From Flavobacteriales bacterium (GTDB lineage: Bacteria; Bacteroidota; Bacteroidia; NS11-12g; UBA9320), in the NCBI GenBank assembly GCA_020635355.1, contig JACJZW010000002.1, positions 62,001 through 126,000 of the forward strand: 64,000 nt of DNA, given 5' to 3'. Made by a program: the position numbers and the translations under genes. Under the pieces are notes generated by a model. That model made no database searches. It saw nothing but the letters and a program-made list of their open reading frames with translations, and was not told the DNA's origin. How positions within the stretch are numbered: the first letter of the stretch is position 1; each line of letters opens with the position of its first letter. Shown in pieces: positions 53,413-61,660 of this stretch.

Positions 53413-54485
53413 GGATTCCCCTCCACCTCTAGAGTCCATACTTCAACCCGCTTATTCATGTCTTCTTGCGCCCTGGATTGAGGGTACGGGTATACCATGT
53501 TATAATTACTCATTCCCTTGTAAGTCAGCCTATTTGGACTAATGCCATTTTCAACGAGAAAGTTGTGAACGGCCTTGGCCCGGCGATAGGATAAGTCAAG
53601 GTTGTACATTTTTTGGAAAGAGGTTGCCCGTCGGTTTGCAGCATAATTCATATGGCCTTGAATTTCCACGTACATAGTTGGGAATTTGGATAGCATGGTT
53701 AGCAGCTTATCCAATTCGGGCTTTGATTCGGGTTTGAGAACATCTGAATCTGTATAGAAATAAATCTGTTCAAATCGCAATTTTTGGAGGACCTTAACCT
53801 TCCGCATTTGAACAGTCAGGTGAATGGTGTCTTTATGAATTCCGTGCAGTTCACGGGATAAATCGATGATGGAATTCAGGTACCCATCCCGACTGAATAC
53901 AACCTGTGAGGAAAGTTGAGTGCCCGTGAATTCCGACATGCCAGCCTTATTGGAATTCCCATATCGGTTTTTCCCCTTTATCTCAACGGAATAGTGGGTG
54001 ATTAATTTGTCTTGGTTGGAGGCGTCTACCGTGGTTACATAAACGGCTTGGACGTTTGAGGAGATGTCGGTGTCAGAATCCACGGATTCAACTACGAAGG
54101 TCATTTCAACCCGACGGTTTTGGGCTTTAACCGAACTAAGCGGCTGGGCTTCTCCGAAATATTCCAATTTAATCATCCGGTCCTTAACACCCTGCGTTTT
54201 GAGAAAGTCACGAGCATTTTCCGCTCGTTTTTCCGATAACTTCTGGTTGTATTCGTCCGATGCATCGCTATCCGTATGACCGGTAATATAAATTTCGCGA
54301 ATTTGATCGGATCCCAATTCCAGAATAAAACTTCGGATGGAGCCTTTAGATATCGATGTCAGTTCCGCTTCATCTGAGTTAAAATAGATGGTTAAACTCT
54401 TGGTGTCATACGATTGAGCCAACAATCCTTGACTGAGAAGGGTAAATAGAGAAAAGACCAAAAATTGGATGAAGCTACCTTTCAT
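53409..54485 (-). CDS. Double OmpA-domain secreted protein
   Basis: 358 residues from ATG 54485. Signal peptide 1-24 (ending LLAQ). Two OmpA peptidoglycan-binding domains: about 25-130 (LTIYFNSDEAELTS, IYITGHTDSDASDEYNQKLSEKRA, AQNRRVEM) and about 245-350 (FEQIYFYTDSDVLKP, IQGHMNYAAN, LSYRRAKAVHNFLV, NKRVEVWTLE). A beta-rich segment lies between them. The second domain lacks the usual Asp of GHTD (GHMN). It probably links outer membrane and murein. A palindrome (54500-54516) is 14 nt before the start. Confidence 0.88.
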   Translation of the reverse strand: MKGSFIQFLVFSLFTLLSQGLLAQSYDTKSLTIYFNSDEAELTSISKGSIRSFILELGSDQIREIYITGHTDSDASDEYNQKLSEKRAENARDFLKTQGVKDRMIKLEYFGEAQPLSSVKAQNRRVEMTFVVESVDSDTDISSNVQAVYVTTVDASNQDKLITHYSVEIKGKNRYGNSNKAGMSEFTGTQLSSQVVFSRDGYLNSIIDLSRELHGIHKDTIHLTVQMRKVKVLQKLRFEQIYFYTDSDVLKPESKPELDKLLTMLSKFPTMYVEIQGHMNYAANRRATSFQKMYNLDLSYRRAKAVHNFLVENGISPNRLTYKGMSNYNMVYPYPQSRAQEDMNKRVEVWTLEVEGNP

Positions 54486-54499
54486 TCGGGTAGTCAGAT

Positions 54500-54516
54500 G
54501 TTTACAATATGTAAAC
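54500..54516 (-). promoter_or_regulatory. Palindromic operator-like site before the double-OmpA gene
   Basis: GTTTAC-AATAT-GTAAAC, a perfect 6+5+6 inverted repeat, 14 nt upstream of the ATG. A possible promoter lies at 54623-54630 (TATCTTTG on the minus strand), which would place this site in the leader. Confidence 0.45.
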
Positions 54517-54527
54517 GTGTGTTTCAA

Positions 54528-54990
54528 CAGGTGTAGTGTTAAATCTGTTATTCAAAGAAAATACTTAACTTGCAAAGTTGTATAAATGACAAGCCCCGAC
54601 CATATAGGTCAGGGCTTAAAATCAAAGATAAAATACTAAACTACTACTTATGATGAAAATTATTAACCATGTGCTCTTTCTCACGAAAGCTACGGTTAAC
54701 AATATGCCAAACATGTGCCACGAGCTAAAGTGTTGATATAGAGTGTGTTGTGTATTTTGTCGATGAAATGACGACTCAAAATGGGAATAATTATTCCAGA
54801 TATGAGAAAAATCACATTTGAGTTGATGTGGACTCAATAAATATGTCGGGAGAGTAATCCCATTATGCTCTCAGGTGCTTTTAAAGCTTTGTATTTATTG
54901 TGTTCTTGTAAGATATTGGTTGCAGTTGGCAATGATTTGGAAGATATCAAAATAGTCTAAAAATGGGATGACTAACGGGGCGAAATTGGA
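54528..54990. other. Gene-poor, A/T-rich stretch with a hairpin and one tiny open frame
   Basis: No convincing gene. Contents: a hairpin AAGCCC...GACC-ATATA-GGTC...GGGCTT (54591-54617); TATCTTTG on the minus strand (54623-54630), a possible promoter for the double-OmpA gene; and on the plus strand ACTACTACTT directly before ATGATG (54650), opening a 28-codon frame that ends at 54736 (MMKIINHVLFLTKATVNN...). The frame may be a small protein or the broken start of a lost gene. The remaining 250 bp show nothing clear. Confidence 0.5.
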
Positions 54991-56043
54991 TTATCTACCA
55001 ATTTCAACATTCCAGGAGAAAATATCGGGTTGCTTTCCTGTCTTCATATCATCCAATGTGGAATGCAATTTTGTGGTGATTGGATTAGACGGAGAAAGAT
55101 TCATGATTTGTTCGCGGAATTGGATGATCCCGATCGGGGCAATGGTGGCCGCTGTGCCCGTGGCAAATGCTTCCGTTAGTTCTCCATGGTCAAACCAATC
55201 TTTGAGTTGATCTGTGGTAATGGGTTGGACATGGACAGGGATATTTTGTTGTCTAGCAACTTGTATCACGGAGTCACGTGTGATGCCACGAAGAATGGTG
55301 CCTTCAGTTTCAGGTGTATATAATTCACCGTTTACAACCGCAAAAAAGTTACTGGTTCCAAGTTCTTCGATGAATCGGTGTTCTACGGCGTCGGTCCAAA
55401 GCAATTGATGGAATCCTTCTGATTGCGCTCGGGAAGCGGGAAACATGGACGCGGCATAATTTCCTGCGGCTTTTGCTTCACCCACTCCGCCCTTTGCGGC
55501 TCTCACATATGTTTCTTCAACCCGAATTCTGAGGGGTTCAGTGTAATAGCTTGAAACGGGGCAACCATAGATCAGAAATTTATAGGTTGTGGATGCCTTC
55601 ACACCAAGGTAGTCGTCTGTTGCAATCATCAGGGGGCGGATATACAAGGCAGAGCCCTTGGAGGTGGGTACCCAGTTGTGATCTAGTTTTACCCAAGAGA
55701 TCAGGGCGTCCATGAATAAATCTTCAGGAATTTCCGGCATTTGCATTCTTCGGGCTGAAAAGTTTAGCCTTTTCCAATTTTCCCGGGGCCTGAAGAGGAT
55801 GATTTCACCGTGGCTGTTTCGCTGAGCTTTCATCCCTTCAAAAATGGCTTGTCCGTAATGCATGCAACTAAGTGCAGGACTAAGGGATAGGTTCCCATAC
55901 GGGCGAATTCTGGGATTTTGCCACGTTCCGTTGAGGAAGTCTACTTCAAACATGTGATCAGCGAAAATTCGTCCGAATGGAATGTTGTTGAAATCAACAT
56001 CGGTTACGCGTGACGCGTTACATCTTTCTACCGCAATTGTCAT
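54991..56043 (-). CDS. ilvE: Branched-chain-amino-acid aminotransferase
   Basis: 350 residues, PLP enzyme of valine, leucine and isoleucine synthesis and breakdown. Motifs: PYGNLSLSPALSCMHYGQAIFEGMKA, RPRENWKRLN, the Lys-bearing GVGEAKAAGNYAAS, QLLWTDAVEHRFIEELGTSN and ITRDSVIQVAR. It belongs to the large (eukaryote-like BCAT) group. ATG 56043 is favoured; an upstream frame to 56094 crosses the promoter of the divergent gene. Confidence 0.95.
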   Translation of the reverse strand: MTIAVERCNASRVTDVDFNNIPFGRIFADHMFEVDFLNGTWQNPRIRPYGNLSLSPALSCMHYGQAIFEGMKAQRNSHGEIILFRPRENWKRLNFSARRMQMPEIPEDLFMDALISWVKLDHNWVPTSKGSALYIRPLMIATDDYLGVKASTTYKFLIYGCPVSSYYTEPLRIRVEETYVRAAKGGVGEAKAAGNYAASMFPASRAQSEGFHQLLWTDAVEHRFIEELGTSNFFAVVNGELYTPETEGTILRGITRDSVIQVARQQNIPVHVQPITTDQLKDWFDHGELTEAFATGTAATIAPIGIIQFREQIMNLSPSNPITTKLHSTLDDMKTGKQPDIFSWNVEIGR

Positions 56044-56062
56044 CTCCTTCAATGTAAATTTG
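56037..56062 (+). promoter_or_regulatory. Promoter inside the 42 bp divergent gap
   Basis: TTG (56037-56039), 15 nt, and TAAATTTG (56055-56062), an exact -7 box, 23 nt before ATG 56086. Its upstream element overlaps the first codons of ilvE. Confidence 0.45.
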
Positions 56063-56085
56063 GCCGAATTTCGTATTATCCCTGA

Positions 56086-56535
56086 ATGATGCAAAATATC
56101 CCATCTATGAACGCACCGGAAGATTTGACGGCCATTCTTGATTTATATGACGAGCTGTACTGGTTGCCTGAAAAAACTGCTCAGGAAGAGGCTCTCGATG
56201 TCCCTGAAATAGTACAGGTGAAGCAGGTGCCTTGCATCATCTATGTTGACGAAACGCCAACGGACACCGAAGAGTTACTTCTCAGGAATATTCTAAAAGC
56301 CGTTCAAATAAATCTTGAGGATGTGGGCGTTGTTGTTTCAGGTGGTGTAGTATCAACGGGATTTTCGTCCAAACGCATGTTGCATTTTTCCAATAAAAAT
56401 ACGGAAGATGCATATCGGATACGTAATGAAGAAGGCGCGTCCCACCTCTATGGTCATGCTCTGGGATCCATCCACTCCGACGTTCAGTTAAAGCGCCAAC
56501 TGTGGGAGGGGATGAAAGTCTTATTTGGTGTTTAG
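56086..56535 (+). CDS. Small protein of unknown function
   Basis: 149 residues, no signal peptide or membrane helix. An acidic helical start (ILDLYDELYWL), a beta-rich middle (VPCIIYVDE, ISLEDV-type strand with GVVVSGGVVS) and a C-terminal helix (DVQLKRQLWEGMKVLFG). The strand-helix pattern with a Leu/Trp C-terminal helix is reminiscent of small replication-accessory proteins near ilvE in some Flavobacteriia, but I do not recognise it. ATGs at 56086, 56089 and 56107 are all possible. Confidence 0.7.
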   Translation: MMQNIPSMNAPEDLTAILDLYDELYWLPEKTAQEEALDVPEIVQVKQVPCIIYVDETPTDTEELLLRNILKAVQINLEDVGVVVSGGVVSTGFSSKRMLHFSNKNTEDAYRIRNEEGASHLYGHALGSIHSDVQLKRQLWEGMKVLFGV

Positions 56536-56635
56536 AAATTGGAATGGAGTCTAAATATGGGAAAAATATAATGCTGGTGGATTCGTCGGGTGAGACTGTA
56601 ATGAGTTGATATGTAGTAGTTTGGAAATTGTTTCG

Positions 56636-56668
56636 TACATTTGGAATACTGGTTGACTACTGAGTAGT
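56636..56668 (+). promoter_or_regulatory. -7 box and short palindrome before the degenerate receiver gene
   Basis: TACATTTG (56636-56643) is an exact -7 box, about 48 nt before the ATG. Just downstream ACTAC-TGA-GTAGT (56656-56668) is a perfect inverted repeat, and TACTACTACTAC directly precedes ATG 56691. Confidence 0.45.
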
Positions 56669-56690
56669 GAACTAAGATACTACTACTACG

Positions 56691-57059
56691 ATGAGACAAA
56701 TGTTATTCGTTGATGGAAATGCCATCCATCGCATGTACACCAAGATGGTGTTGAACCTCATGAAGATAGAGGTTGACACAGCGGCGGAAACGTCCGTTGC
56801 CATCGATTTAATCCAAAAAGGTTCTTACTCACTTATTCTCCTCGACCTCGATGAACTGGGGCTCAATGGATTTGAGGTTGCTCGAACCATTCGAAAAAAA
56901 GATCCCACCATCCCCATCATTGGCATTACCGACGTGGCTGATGTCAACATCATGTTTAAGGCGTTGCAGTACGGTATGAATACGTGTATACCGCGAACCG
57001 ACATGCTGGAGACGTTGAGTTTCTATGCGAAAGGGCCGATGGAGAAAAACGTGGCGTAA
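56691..57059 (+). CDS. Degenerate single-domain response regulator
   Basis: 122 residues, CheY-like fold. The phospho-acceptor D52 (ILLDLDELG) and T80 (IGITDV) are kept, but the acidic pair is reduced to a single Asp (FVDGN, D8) and the conserved Lys is Arg (CIPRTDM, R102). Phosphorylation may therefore be weak or absent. There is no output domain. It stands alone, 7 nt from the convergent helicase gene and without a kinase nearby. Confidence 0.85.
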   Translation: MRQMLFVDGNAIHRMYTKMVLNLMKIEVDTAAETSVAIDLIQKGSYSLILLDLDELGLNGFEVARTIRKKDPTIPIIGITDVADVNIMFKALQYGMNTCIPRTDMLETLSFYAKGPMEKNVA

Positions 57060-57065
57060 CGCCGC

Positions 57066-59354
57066 CTATTGTATAAACCGAAGTTTCGCAAATCGAAGCA
57101 CCAGTTGTTTGGTGCCGAAACTTTCAAAGTCTATAGTGGCCTTACGATTTAATCCCTCGCCATCCACCAATTGAACTATACCTTTTCCAAAACGCTGGTG
57201 TTCTACAACATCCGATTGCTTGATGGATGATGTGTCCTCAGGAGTGAAATCCTTGATTACTGGAGGAAGGGGAGCAGGTTTGGTTGGAGAATTGGATCGG
57301 CCAAAGCGGGAGGTAGAACCACCACTTTTAATTCGTTCAGGTGTTCCGGAGTCAATTCGCCGACCTCGCAACGAAGTTTGATTGGAACTTTTCGGATCCA
57401 TGGCAACAAATTCCTCGTTGAGCTCAGAAATAAATCGGCTGGGTTCACAGGGTAACAATTGACCGAATCGGAATCGGGAGTGGGCAAACGCAAGCGTAAG
57501 TTTTTTCTCTGCCCGGGTCATCCCAACATAAAACAATCTGCGTTCTTCTTCGAGGTCTTGCCTGTTTCCCAATGACATTTGAGACGGGAAGAGATTTTCT
57601 TCCATTCCCGGCATATACACATGCGCAAATTCCAGCCCCTTTGCACTGTGAATGGTCATGAGCGAAACCTTGTCGTTATTGTCGTCGTCTTTATCCGCAT
57701 CTGTCAACAAGGCAATATCCTGCAGGTAGGTAGGTAGTGTCTTCTCCAATTCGCTGGTGTCGTCTTCAACAAACTCCTTTATTCCATTCAGAAGTTCCAC
57801 CACATTCTCATACCGGTTCATTCCCTCAACCGTTTTATCCTCATGTAATGTTTTCAGGATACCGGTTGATTTGGCAATGTGCATGGCCAATTCGTACGCA
57901 TCTGATTTCTGCAACATGGTGGCAAAGCTTTTTATCATCACCACGAAGTCTTTCAATTTGCCGGAAGCGGATCTGAGGTCGTCGAACAACTCGGCAGCGG
58001 TAAGTATTTCCCACCAGGAAATGCCCTGATCAGCAGCCAGTAACTGAACGCGTTCCAGTGACGTTTTGCCAATACCTCGTGCCGGGTAATTGATAATTCG
58101 TTTTAAGGCTTCTTCATCTTTATGGTTAACCGTGAGGCGCAAATAGGCAATCAGGTCTTTAATCTCTTTTCGATGATAGAAGGACAAGCCACCATAAATA
58201 CGGTATGGAATATTGTGCTTTCTGAGAGACTCTTCCAGACTTCTGGATTGGGCGTTGGTTCGATACAGAATGGCGAAATCCTTGTTATGAAGCTGGTTCT
58301 TCATCTTCTCCTCGAAAATGGACTGGGCAATAAGAGTGGCCTCCTCATTGTCGGTAACGGCACGGATGATCCGAATTTTCTCCCCCAGATCATTTTGAGT
58401 CCATACCTTTTTTTCGATTTGGTCCTTGTTTTTGGCAATGATGCCGCCTGCCGCATCAACGATGGTTTGAGTGGAGCGATAATTCTGCTCCAGTTTAAAC
58501 ACCTTCAGATCGGGATAATCCTTCTCGAAATTTAATATGTTCCGAATTGTTGCCCCACGGAACGAATAGATGCTTTGTGCGTCATCACCTACCACGCAGA
58601 TATTTTCATTCACGGCTGCCAGTTTTTTGATAATCATGTACTGACAGTGGTTGGTGTCCTGATACTCGTCCACCATGATGTACCGAAACTTGTGCTGATA
58701 TTTATTCAACGCATCCGGGAACTTGGTGAAGAGTTCATAGGTTTTGATCAACAGATCATCAAAATCCATGGCGCCTGCCATAAAGCACCGCTTGGCATAG
58801 GTGGAGTAGATCTTGTGTATGAACGGCCTGCTGCTCACAGCATCATGGGCCGTGAGATCGTCATTGGATTCGTACATCTTATACGTGATCAGGCTGTTCT
58901 TCGCCGCTGAAATCCGATTGAGAACATAGGCGGGTTTGTACACCTTCTCATCCAATTTCATTTCCTTGACGATGGTCTTGATCAGGCTCTTGGAATCGTC
59001 TGTATCGTAGATGGTGAAATTCGAGGGATAGCCTAGTTTGTCGGCTTCAATTCGTAGAATTTTAGCGAAGACGCTGTGGAAGGTTCCCATCCAAATGTTA
59101 CGGGCTTCAGTTCCAACCGCTTTTTCAATCCGGATGCGCATTTCACGAGCAGCCTTGTTGGTGAAGGTGAGTGCCAGAATGTTAAAGGGATCAACACCTT
59201 TATGGATCATATACGCAATCCGATAGGTCAGTACCCGTGTTTTGCCTGAACCGGCACCAGCCACAATCATAACAGGTCCTTCCGTCTGCAAAACGGCTTG
59301 TTTTTGTGGCTCATTGAGGCCATCTAAAAAAGGTGCAGTTTCCCCTGGATTCAT
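57066..59354 (-). CDS. UvrD/PcrA-type DNA helicase
   Basis: 762 residues, SF1A 3'-5' helicase of mismatch and excision repair. Motif Q LNEPQKQAVLQTEG, Walker A AGAGSGKTRVLTYR (about 33-42), TFTNKAAREM (Ia), VDEYQDTN (II), QSIYSFRGA (III), LEQNYRST (IV), LMTIHSAKGLEFAHV (V) and VGMTRAEKKL (VI) are all present. The C-terminus ends in a Tudor-like VEHQRFGKGIVQLVDGEG. PcrA and UvrD cannot be separated by eye. Confidence 0.96.
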   Translation of the reverse strand: MNPGETAPFLDGLNEPQKQAVLQTEGPVMIVAGAGSGKTRVLTYRIAYMIHKGVDPFNILALTFTNKAAREMRIRIEKAVGTEARNIWMGTFHSVFAKILRIEADKLGYPSNFTIYDTDDSKSLIKTIVKEMKLDEKVYKPAYVLNRISAAKNSLITYKMYESNDDLTAHDAVSSRPFIHKIYSTYAKRCFMAGAMDFDDLLIKTYELFTKFPDALNKYQHKFRYIMVDEYQDTNHCQYMIIKKLAAVNENICVVGDDAQSIYSFRGATIRNILNFEKDYPDLKVFKLEQNYRSTQTIVDAAGGIIAKNKDQIEKKVWTQNDLGEKIRIIRAVTDNEEATLIAQSIFEEKMKNQLHNKDFAILYRTNAQSRSLEESLRKHNIPYRIYGGLSFYHRKEIKDLIAYLRLTVNHKDEEALKRIINYPARGIGKTSLERVQLLAADQGISWWEILTAAELFDDLRSASGKLKDFVVMIKSFATMLQKSDAYELAMHIAKSTGILKTLHEDKTVEGMNRYENVVELLNGIKEFVEDDTSELEKTLPTYLQDIALLTDADKDDDNNDKVSLMTIHSAKGLEFAHVYMPGMEENLFPSQMSLGNRQDLEEERRLFYVGMTRAEKKLTLAFAHSRFRFGQLLPCEPSRFISELNEEFVAMDPKSSNQTSLRGRRIDSGTPERIKSGGSTSRFGRSNSPTKPAPLPPVIKDFTPEDTSSIKQSDVVEHQRFGKGIVQLVDGEGLNRKATIDFESFGTKQLVLRFAKLRFIQ

Positions 59355-59455
59355 CGTTTCAAAATTACGGTCGACATAAAATGGGCGGCTGAATTGTGCG
59401 CATTATTATCAACAATATCAGCCAAAGTTTTACAATTTTGCCACAAAGGGATACA

Positions 59456-60001
59456 GTGGAAATACTCAACGTGCCGATTTCCGGACTCAAAGTGATTTTA
59501 CCAAAGGTTTTTGGTGATCATCGCGGTTATTTTTTTGAAAGTTACAATGAAACAGCGTTTCAAAATGCTGGATTACCTACCCATTTTGTTCAGGACAACC
59601 AGTCCATGTCGCATAAAGGCGCTTTGCGAGGCATGCACTTTCAAATTCCACCAGGTGCTCAGGGCAAATTGGTACGTGTTATTCAGGGATCGGTTCTGGA
59701 TGTGGTTATAGATATCCGAAAATCCAGCCCGACCTACGGGAAACATTTTGCCATTGAGTTAAGTGGTGAGAACAAAAAGATGTTTTGGATACCAGAGGGC
59801 TTTGCCCATGGTTTTCTTACCCTGGAAGACAACACAATTTTTAGCTATAAATGTACGGATGTGTATCGGCCTGATCTGGAAATGGGACTGCCCTGGGACG
59901 ATGCCGAACTACAGATTGATTGGGGCGTGCAACAACCCCTCTTAAGTGAAAAGGATACCCAACACCGGTCATTCTCAGGATTTAATTCACCATTTATATG
60001 A
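59456..60001 (+). CDS. rfbC: dTDP-4-dehydrorhamnose 3,5-epimerase
   Basis: 181 residues from GTG 59456, reading MEILNVPISGLKVI, the usual RfbC start. Motifs: FGDHRGYFFESYNE, FVQDNQSMSHKGALRGMHFQ with the catalytic His, IRKSSPTYGKH, WIPEGFAHGFLTLED and LPWDDAELQIDW. It makes dTDP-L-rhamnose precursors for surface glycans. A GTG 60 nt earlier is also open but lies upstream of a -7-like TACAATTTTG. The stop overlaps the next gene's start by 4 nt. No other rml gene is in the window. Confidence 0.93.
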   Translation: MEILNVPISGLKVILPKVFGDHRGYFFESYNETAFQNAGLPTHFVQDNQSMSHKGALRGMHFQIPPGAQGKLVRVIQGSVLDVVIDIRKSSPTYGKHFAIELSGENKKMFWIPEGFAHGFLTLEDNTIFSYKCTDVYRPDLEMGLPWDDAELQIDWGVQQPLLSEKDTQHRSFSGFNSPFI

Positions 60002-60960
60002 GTCGACAATTTGATGATCACATCCTTGATCTGGTTCAAAAGCTCGAGGAGAAGTACAAGAGTATGGGGCAGGATTTGGCGTCCTATTTGGAAGGTCGAT
60101 TGTATGAGGATTACGTTCCTTACTGGGACTACGTTCACCTCGATACCCTCCTGACGCTTCAGAAACCCAAAACACCGATTCCTGATGAGATGATTTTCAT
60201 CATGTATCATCAGGTTACGGAATTGTATTTCAAGATGATTCTCCACGAGTTGGAGCAAATTGCGAATCAAACCCGCTTGACCAAGGAGTTCCTGATCGAA
60301 CGGCTCAAGCGGATTAATCGGTATTTCATCATTCTGACAGATTCCTTTACCGTAATGAGTGAAGGGATGGAACAGCAGCAATTTCTGGAGTTTCGAATGG
60401 CCTTGCTTCCGGCATCCGGATTTCAATCAGCGCAATACCGCATGATTGAAATTGCCAGCACGGAATTCATCAATTTGGTTAGCAAGGACTATCGACATCG
60501 GTTTACGAATGATTCGGAGATTGCGGAGATGTACAAATACATTTATTGGCAGGCAGGCGCAACCGTTCTAGCCACTGGAGAGAAAACTTTGACCTTGCAT
60601 CAATTCGAGCTGAAGTACAATCAGGACTTGATGGAAATGGCTGAGCATTATCGATCCAAGAATGTATGGAAGGTATACAGCAAGCTGTCTCTGGAGGATC
60701 AGAGGGATCCGGATCTCATCGAAATGTTGCGGGATTTGGATCTGAATGTTAATGTCAATTGGCCTTTGGCCCACTACAAAACGGCCGTAGCCTATCTCCA
60801 GCGCAATCCTCAGGATATTGCCGCAACCGGTGGAACCAACTGGCAGAAGTACCTGCCACCCAGGTTTCAAAAGCGCATTTTTTACCCAGAATTATGGTCG
60901 GCTGAGGAAGTGGAAGAATGGGGCAAGAGTTGGGTGCGTAAGCACGTTTTTATGCCCTAA
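59998..60960 (+). CDS. kynA: Tryptophan 2,3-dioxygenase
   Basis: 320 residues, haem enzyme that opens the indole ring of tryptophan (kynurenine pathway). Motifs: YVHLDTLLTLQ, FIMYHQVTELYFKMILHEL, EFRMALLPASGFQSAQYR, ATVLATGEKTLTLHQFE and the C-terminal WPLAHYKTAVAYL with ATGGTNWQKYLPPRFQK. Overlap with rfbC (ATGA) is unusual in function but tight in structure. No other kynurenine-pathway gene is seen here. Confidence 0.95.
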   Translation: MSRQFDDHILDLVQKLEEKYKSMGQDLASYLEGRLYEDYVPYWDYVHLDTLLTLQKPKTPIPDEMIFIMYHQVTELYFKMILHELEQIANQTRLTKEFLIERLKRINRYFIILTDSFTVMSEGMEQQQFLEFRMALLPASGFQSAQYRMIEIASTEFINLVSKDYRHRFTNDSEIAEMYKYIYWQAGATVLATGEKTLTLHQFELKYNQDLMEMAEHYRSKNVWKVYSKLSLEDQRDPDLIEMLRDLDLNVNVNWPLAHYKTAVAYLQRNPQDIAATGGTNWQKYLPPRFQKRIFYPELWSAEEVEEWGKSWVRKHVFMP

Positions 60961-60972
60961 GAGAAGGTGGTA

Positions 60973-61632
60973 CTATTTCGTGCCGGATGAATCCTGTTTC
61001 TTGAAATCTCCGCGCTTCCATGCTTCGAAAAACTGGGCCCACGCAAAAGGATTCAGGAGATTATTGGGAGGAAGCTGCCCCTTGTAATAGTAGGTGGCGG
61101 CATTACGAGCGAGATAACTCTTACCGGCTTCGAGTCCGTCAATTTTCATCGTCTCACTGGATTCTTTAAGTCGTTCACGTTCCAAATTTTTTCGTGCTCG
61201 CTCCATGTCATCGTCCGGAATTTCAGCCTTCACAAAATAATAGTCGAACATTTCACGAAGGGGTAAGGGACGGATGATGGCTTCGTCCAGATAAAAGGTA
61301 TCGGTGGTGAGCAACTTCACCATGCTGTACTTATTGCTTTTCAGTGTGTCGGGAATCACGAAGTAGGATGTCTTGAATCCGATACTAGCGAACTTCACGG
61401 TGTCGCCTTTTTCAGCCACAAAGTTGAAGTAACCGTTGAAGTCGCTATAGGTTCCTCGTCGGGTTCTTGGAATGTAAATATTGACATACGGAATCGCCAT
61501 CAGGCTATCGGCCGATACCACCAATCCGGAGAACTGAACATACCGGTCAGTGGAGTCCTGATTCGCTGCAACCGCGTTACCATCGGCCAAAAGAAAGAGC
61601 AGAACGAGGGGTATAAATTTGAGTACTTTCAC
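60973..61632 (-). CDS. Secreted CarboxypepD-like regulatory-domain protein
   Basis: 219 residues with a signal peptide (1-22). Residues about 30-110 form an Ig-like beta-sandwich of the CarboxypepD_reg type (FSGLVVSADSLMAIPYVNIYI, GTYSDFNGYFNFVAEKGD, FASIGFKTSYFVIP). The rest is helical and basic (ERARKNLERERLKESSETMK) with a closing NLLNPFAWAQFFEAW. Periplasmic or outer-membrane associated; function unknown. Confidence 0.8.
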   Translation of the reverse strand: MKVLKFIPLVLLFLLADGNAVAANQDSTDRYVQFSGLVVSADSLMAIPYVNIYIPRTRRGTYSDFNGYFNFVAEKGDTVKFASIGFKTSYFVIPDTLKSNKYSMVKLLTTDTFYLDEAIIRPLPLREMFDYYFVKAEIPDDDMERARKNLERERLKESSETMKIDGLEAGKSYLARNAATYYYKGQLPPNNLLNPFAWAQFFEAWKRGDFKKQDSSGTK

Positions 61633-61660
61633 AACTGTTTTAACGGTACTACGTATTCAG

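Noticed and set aside
54622..54837. Minus-strand 71-codon open frame in the gene-poor gap
   Set aside because: Low-complexity composition, no family pattern, and it covers the likely promoter of the double-OmpA gene.
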